Assembly: GCA_020543525.1 (NCBI GenBank)
Contig: JAHYIO010000035.1
Coordinates: 1-47,164, forward strand
Direction: 5' to 3'
Origin: Coriolopsis trogii
Lineage: Eukaryota > Basidiomycota > Agaricomycetes > Polyporales > Polyporaceae
Length of the DNA: 47,164 nt
Every line of letters begins with the position of its first letter. The stretch's first letter is position 1. The position numbers were made by a program, and so were the translations under genes. Positions 41,863-47,164 of this stretch are shown here, piece by piece. The notes below the pieces were generated by a model. The model was not told the origin of the DNA and did no database searches. It was given only the letters and a program-made list of their open reading frames with translations.

Positions 41863-44349
41863 ATGGCCTCCCCGTACCCGGCGTACGCCCCACGCGACCC
41901 CCAGTCCAACATACCCTACTCGAACATCACCCATCCGTCCACATACCCTTATCCGCCCCATTCCAACTCCCGCTACGACGCCAGCGCCGCCTCCCTCGAC
42001 AGCGACTCCTCCGAGTCCGCCGCAGAGCCTTACAAGCCTCCAGGTTCCAAGGAGTATGGTCCTAGGCCGCGCCCGGGTCCTGGCGGCTATGCTCCCAATC
42101 AGCGAGTCGGCGTCGACTTCAGGGCCCCGAACAGGACCCCCAGTCCGACGCCGAGCGAGGCCAAGGAGCTCGCAAAGGACGGCATCTTTGACTGGCAGGC
42201 CATGATGAAGTGGAGGTACTGGATCCGCAGGGAGTGGCTCTGTACGTCCCTCCATATTCGACTCCATCCGTCTGTCTACTGTCCGCAGCACTGACTGTAC
42301 GCTCGCCTTCCAGGGTACTACGTCGCCTTCGTCATCTGTCTCGTCGGCGTCATCCTCTTCACCGTATACCACAAGCAGATCGTCGACTGGCTCAGGCCCG
42401 CCGCAGACTGGATGCACGAGTGAGTCTCCCCGTCTCCTCCCAATGCCCATACTGCGCAACCAACTGCGACCCCGTCCCGCTCTCTCTACTCAGTCGGACG
42501 TCACTCCGCCTCGTCCTCATCTCGTGTCTCGATCGACCTCGAGCCTTCGTGTGTCACCACTCTCTCCAGTCTCTCTCCATCTCATCATCTGCCACTCTCG
42601 TCTTCATCAGTCTTCCCTTTGCTGGACGATCCCCATCTTCGTTCGTGATCTCCTTCCCTCCGGTGAGTTCCGCCCACTCTCGTCTTCCCCATCCTCTCTC
42701 ATCCGTTCATTCTGCCAGCTCTTTGGACACGAGATCGTCGCTATCCTCTGCGGACTCGTCTGGGGCCTTGGCCTCGTTTTGGTATCGTAGCAGCCGGCAC
42801 TTTCCTGGGCGAGCTCGGCAACTTCTAGTCAGTCCCTTGATCATCTCCCGCCTAGTAGACGCTCATGAACGTCCTCTCAGCGCATTCAAGTGGTGCTGCG
42901 CCGCGCGCGGAGAGAAGCTCGAGAGGACAAAGCTCCAGTACGCCTGTCTCGCCCGCGTCGTCCGCGATGGTGGTTTCAAGATTGCCTTGATTGCGCGCTT
43001 GAGCGCCATCCCTGTCACTGTACGTATGCTCTCACTTACGCTCGGTGCATTCTAACGTCCGTCTGTCAGTCACCACCGCTGTCTTCTCCACGTGCGGTAT
43101 GGGCGTGTGGACGTTCTCGCTCGCTGCCATCCTGTCTCTCCCCAAACAGTTCATCACCGTCTACCTCGGTGTCGCCCTCGAGCAGTCCGAGGACGGCAAG
43201 TCGAGCACAAAGGACACCATCATCAAGGACACCGTCCTCGGCGTCACCACCCTCGTCACCATCGGCGCGATGTGGTACATCTACCACCAGATGAACAAGG
43301 TCAAGGTCGACGTCATCTACCAGAGACGCAAGGCCAGGTACGCCGTATTCCCCCACGCCCTCGGCATGGTCGCTCACGTCTCGTGTCCGCGTGAAGGCAA
43401 GGAAAGCTGGCCATGTCCACCGCGCCAGGCCGCCCGTACGGCAACCCGGCCATGATGGACTCGACGACGTCCGTCGCGTTCAACCCCGCCGCCGCGTCCG
43501 AGACCGAGATCCCGCTCACGGCGACGGCCAGCAAGTACGGGTACGGCCAGGCGGCCTATCCGGTCTACGCCCCCAATCCGCGCCGCCCACAGCAGCAGAA
43601 CGGGTACCCGATGAGCGAGCGCCCGCCGAACGGGAACGGGAACGTTGGGCTCCCTCCAGGCGCGGGGTACGCGTACCCCGTCCAGCCGTCGCAGATGCCG
43701 ATGCAGCGCGTGCAGTCTCCCCCGCGGAACCCGTTTGACGACAGCGCGCGGGTCCCGCACGCGCACGCGCACGCGCACCCGCACGCGAGCCAGCCGCCTG
43801 CGTCGGGGCTCTCGTACCAGCGCCAGGCGCCGCCGAGGGGATACGGCTCGCCGCCGCCGGGGACGTTTGCGATCGCGATCGGGCAGAGCCCTCGGCCGCA
43901 GAGCCCGCAGATCCACACGCAGCAGTGGAAGAGGGCGTCGCAGGCGGAGAGGGTGATGAGCCCGCCTTTGCCTCTGTCTGCTCCTGGTCCTGGTCCGGGC
44001 CCGGTGAGGTCTGCGCCGCAGACGCCTACGCAGCGGACGTTTGAGCAGTACCGGGGGGGCGTGCCGCCGCCGACGTTGCCGAGCGTGGCGGGTGCGACGT
44101 CTCCGCCGCGGGATCCGTTTGGGGACCCGTGCTGAACGCGTACGAGCGCAAGGGTGCGGAGGAGCGGGAGAGCTACTACGGACACGCGTACGGGGGATGC
44201 ACGAGCCCGAGGGGAGCGACTCGACGTTCTATACGGCGCACGGGGGCCATTCGCGCGGGCCGACTGGGCTGTCGGACTTTGGGAGCGGGAGCGAGGAGAC
44301 GGTGCGGGAGGGGGCGCCGCCGCCTTCGTATACGAGCGTGGCGCGGTGA
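41863..44349 (+). CDS. TVP38: Tvp38-type Golgi membrane protein (SNARE-associated/DedA family)
   Basis: Exons 41863-42241, 42314-42419, 42611-42662, 42719-42827, 42881-43019, 43070-43337 and 43397-44349 give about 670 residues after correction. A disordered cytosolic N-terminus leads to WYYVAFVICLVGVILF, then ISFPPLFGHEIVAILCGLVW, GTFLGELGNF, FKWCCAARGEKLERTKLQYA, VVRDGGFKIALIARLSAIP, TTAVFSTCGMGVWTFSLAAI and LSLPKQFITVYLGV, the conserved SNARE_assoc core of fungal Tvp38, a late-Golgi vesicle protein. A long Pro/Gly/Gln-rich tail follows. Missing single bases explain breaks at about 42777 (LGLGFG), 43013 (IPGH), 44131 (GDPVLNAYE) and 44197 (YGGMHEPEG). One or two more are likely near 42619-42643. 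As read the gene is broken; corrected, it is a normal orthologue. Confidence 0.9.
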
Positions 44350-45799
44350 GCTGCGTGTACGACTGACCGACTGACTGCTTTTTGCCATGGCGTCTGCATA
44401 CAGACGCTGTTTACGCTTACCCACCCCCCTCTCCCCTCTTCCTCTCCCCATCTCCCTCTTCCTCTCTCTTTCGCGCCTCACTGCCGCACGCACATTTTCC
44501 CCGTCTGACTGCCTCACATAATGCATAATGCACGCCGCACGCCGCACGCCGCACACCGTACATTGCGCACCGCCCGCGACGCTCTGCCCTGCCTCGCACA
44601 TGTACATAACACACCGCCCACGCACGCCCCGGCGCAGGCGCGGATGGATGGGGTTCATTCGCTGCCGCTATCATACCTTGTTGATCCTGCCTGACCTGGA
44701 TTGTTTTCTTCCAAGTTTATGTTACTGTACGTCTTCCCTCGTCGCATGCCGTTCTGGTTCCCGCTTAGTTTATGACCCGCACGGACCGCCTGTTCAGGAT
44801 CTCTCGTTCAGCTGGCCCTCGGACGGCCTTTGTCCGTATCCCCATCCCCCCTCCCCCACCTTCCGACTCACTTTTCACCGTTTTGGAGGGAGGGTACATG
44901 CGTGCACGCCTCATTCTCGCTGCACACCGCACGCGTACGCACCCACGCATCCCGAATCGTGCACGGCCCATACATCCACGCGCTCGTTCCCCCCATCGCC
45001 TCGCATGCACTCACTCCGTCGCTCATGCCCAGTGATCGTCGATACTCGGATATCCAGCCCTGCCACCGCTGCCGCTGTCGCCGTACATCCGTCGTACACG
45101 TAGTGTACTAATAGAGCGCGTCGTTTTTACGTGCCTTCTGGAGCTCTCCGGGGGAGTTCTTTCCTGGCTGCCGCCGTTTGGCGTGCATGGGCTGGCGGCG
45201 ACTATATGGTGGTGTTGTGGTGGACGGTTTGGTGCACATTTGTTGTGTTCAGCGCGCAATCGCCGTGTCGCTGCGCACATGCACGCCCCCCTCCGTCCAC
45301 TTTTCTCCCATCCTTCCCGAGAAAAACTCTTTTGAAACGCTCTGTGACCTCTTCCGAGTTATGTCTGAGTGCATGAGCAGGTTCCGGAGCTGCCGTGTGT
45401 CTCAACAAAGTGCACAATGGCGCTGGGGGGGGGCGTCTAGACTCGGTCAAATCGAGATGTGTTTGCCGCATAGTGTTCTCCTGCGACCTCTTTCAGGGTA
45501 TGACAAGCCCTCGGAAACCCGTCAGATCATCTGGACGTTCACTAGGGAGCGTGGAGGACGTGAGAGAGCGAAACTCTGCAGACTTTGGAGTTACGTTGCA
45601 TGACTTTGGTTGCATGTGTGCGCGCGTGGGGGTACAGACGACCCCTCATTCAAAACGTCCACCATAGCTCGAGCTGGCTATAGAGAGCGGTGGGACGCGA
45701 ATTTATGTGTCATGCCGCACCCATGGACATCGCAGCAAGAGCAGGGATCTAGCCCACGTACAACTTTTTTGGTTCTTATACACACGTTTGTTCGCACAT
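44350..45799. other. convergent intergenic region
   Basis: TVP38 and the aminopeptidase point toward each other, so this 1.45 kb should hold both 3' flanks. It contains short GC-rich words repeated in tandem near 44525-44570 (CGCACGC-type) and no supported gene. Confidence 0.5.
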
Positions 45800-47164
45800 T
45801 CACTGCACCGACCTCTTCACGAACTCGATCAACGCCCTGCATACGTCCACCCGAATCAGATCCGACGCCAACAGTAACGAGCAAACGAGTCGTCCCAGAG
45901 ATCGTGCACTCACCTCGTCGGCCGTCCGGTCATGGTGTCCTCCTGGTACGCGCTGCTCGTGAACGCCTATCATGCCCAAGCCCAAGTCCACGTCCAACAC
46001 GCACACGATCAGCCCCATCGTTCACTCTACCCGAAAAGCACGCACCTCCATAGAGCCTGCGATGTCGATGTGCGCCCACCGCACCTTCGGCTCCGCGTCC
46101 TCCTCGTCTGCGTCCAAGGCAGGCTCGACGCCTTCGACGAACGACTTCAGGAAGAGCGCGGCGGTGCAGCAGCCTGCGCGCGAGCCACCGATCTGGATAG
46201 CCGGAAAAGACAACAGGTGCAAGCGTGCCGTGGAGGGCCGTACACATACGAATGCGCCCATCAGCATCACGATGCCACATTCTAAGAGAGAGGGAGAGGG
46301 AGAACGGACGGACGGACGGAGGCGGACAGACGGAAGGGGAAGAGAGAAGAAAATGGGGAGAGGGAGAGGACGCACGTTGCAGAGGTCGGCGTTGGACCGG
46401 GAGATCTGCACACTGTACTCTTCGTCGAGCGGCATGCGCCAGAACCGGTCGTACTCGTGCTCTCCGGCCGCGTGCAGCTCGCGCCAGAGCGAGTCCGAGT
46501 TCTGAGAGGGACCAGGACCAGGACATTTACACGTCAGGCTGACGCGGACAGCGGAAAGCAAAGGATAGAGACGCACGGTGAACACCCCCGAGAAGAACTC
46601 TCCGACGGCGTGGTCCATGGAGCTGGTGCATCAGCCCCGACGGACGATCATGGAAGCGACGAGAGAGAGAGTCGGAGGCGGTCAGGACGTAGTCGACATC
46701 AATCCGAGTCTAGGCGGAGAACATACCTGGTGAGCGTCGCGACGTCAATGAGCGTGCGCGGCTTGAACTCCGTAGAACCATAGTAGATAGCATCTGCGTA
46801 TGTGTGCACGCGCTCAGCGTCAGCCCCTAGAAGGGACGCTGTCACGTACCGGCGAGGACGAGGCGCCCTTCGGCGTCGGTGTTGTCGATCTCAATGGACT
46901 TGCCGTTCATCGCGTACACGCTGCATTTCGAGTGGCAAGCGGCGATGAGCAGGATCCCCCTGTGATGTTCGTGAAGGCTACACGCACACGTCTCCCGGCT
47001 TGTTCGCACTCGGCCCGGCAGGTTCTCTGTGAGTGGCGCGAGAACAACGAGGTTGACGCTGTCGATGTTGCAAGCCGCAACGGTTTAGGGATCCGAACAA
47101 TGTGACGCAAACGGTTTCGGACGCACGGGATCTTCAGCTTGGCAATGGCGAGCGCGGCAGAGAA
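45800..47164 (-). CDS. M17 leucyl aminopeptidase, 3' part (5' end outside the window)
   Basis: Read on the minus strand, exons are 47164-47127 (partial), 47058-46988, 46920-46850, 46793-46727, 46622-46577, 46501-46376, 46192-46046, 45952-45914 and 45836-45800. M17 landmarks follow in order: KLKIPVNLVVLAPLTENLPG, the metal-binding signature NTDAEGRLVLAD, TLIDVATLTSSMDHAVGEFF, LWRELHAAGEHEYDRFWRMP, VQISRSNADLCN, IGGSRAGCCTAALFLKSFV, VRWAHIDIAGSME, and the end RALIEFVKRSVQ. It is a hexameric dizinc/manganese cytosolic peptidase removing N-terminal residues. Two phase problems occur: after LPG near 47026 (one missing G restores PSANKPGDV) and at the border of the exon at 45952, whose exact acceptor I could not settle. 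The N-terminal half lies beyond position 47164. Confidence 0.92.

Overview
This window looks like one end of a chromosome from a filamentous basidiomycete, most likely an Agaricomycete. It opens with CCCTAA telomere units. Nearly every gene is split by roughly 50-75 nt introns of GTRNGT...YAG type, coding DNA is GC-rich, and the recognisable proteins (samB/Mub1, Tvp38, Hsp10, bL31m, M17 aminopeptidase, DHA2 and sugar MFS carriers) are fungal in character. No operons, CRISPR arrays or prokaryotic signals were seen.

Layout. 1-2.3 kb: telomere, degenerate telomere-like DNA, a ~177 bp satellite and a 34 bp x 3 repeat with an exact 85 bp period. 2.4-5.4 kb: a large gene of unknown function. 5.5-8.3 kb: repeat-rich DNA with a 141 bp near-perfect palindrome, a head-to-head telomere-motif palindrome, and a 5'-truncated Ty3/gypsy chromovirus with an intact 3' LTR. 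8.3-11.6 kb: mostly unassigned, including 443 nt without a single plus-strand stop triplet. 11.8-25.5 kb: a gene-dense block with a small secreted protein, an SDR (minus), HSP10 (minus), samB (minus), a sugar transporter (plus) and a second SDR (plus). The two SDR genes are inverted paralogs with identical exon lengths. 26.6-28.1 kb: a coiled-coil gene. 29.3-31.9 kb: tRNA-Glu and a DHA2-type MFS carrier. 32.6-34.2 kb: a non-autonomous hAT-like transposon with terminal inverted repeats and a target duplication, next to a decayed CE16-like esterase. 35.5-47.2 kb: a second tRNA-Glu (minus), mitochondrial bL31m, an RNase III-like protein lacking the usual signature acid, a secreted two-domain protein with a Pro-Ala linker, TVP38, and the 3' part of an M17 leucyl aminopeptidase.

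These genes do not form an obvious pathway; they look like ordinary housekeeping and transport genes with lineage-specific secreted proteins. The most important technical observation is that seven otherwise well-conserved genes carry apparent frameshifts, and every one can be explained by one or two bases MISSING from a short base run. One tRNA differs from its twin in the same way. That pattern points to consensus errors in the assembly rather than mass pseudogenisation. Exon boundaries below were worked out by eye from splice consensus and reading phase; family assignments rest on recalled motifs, not on database searches.
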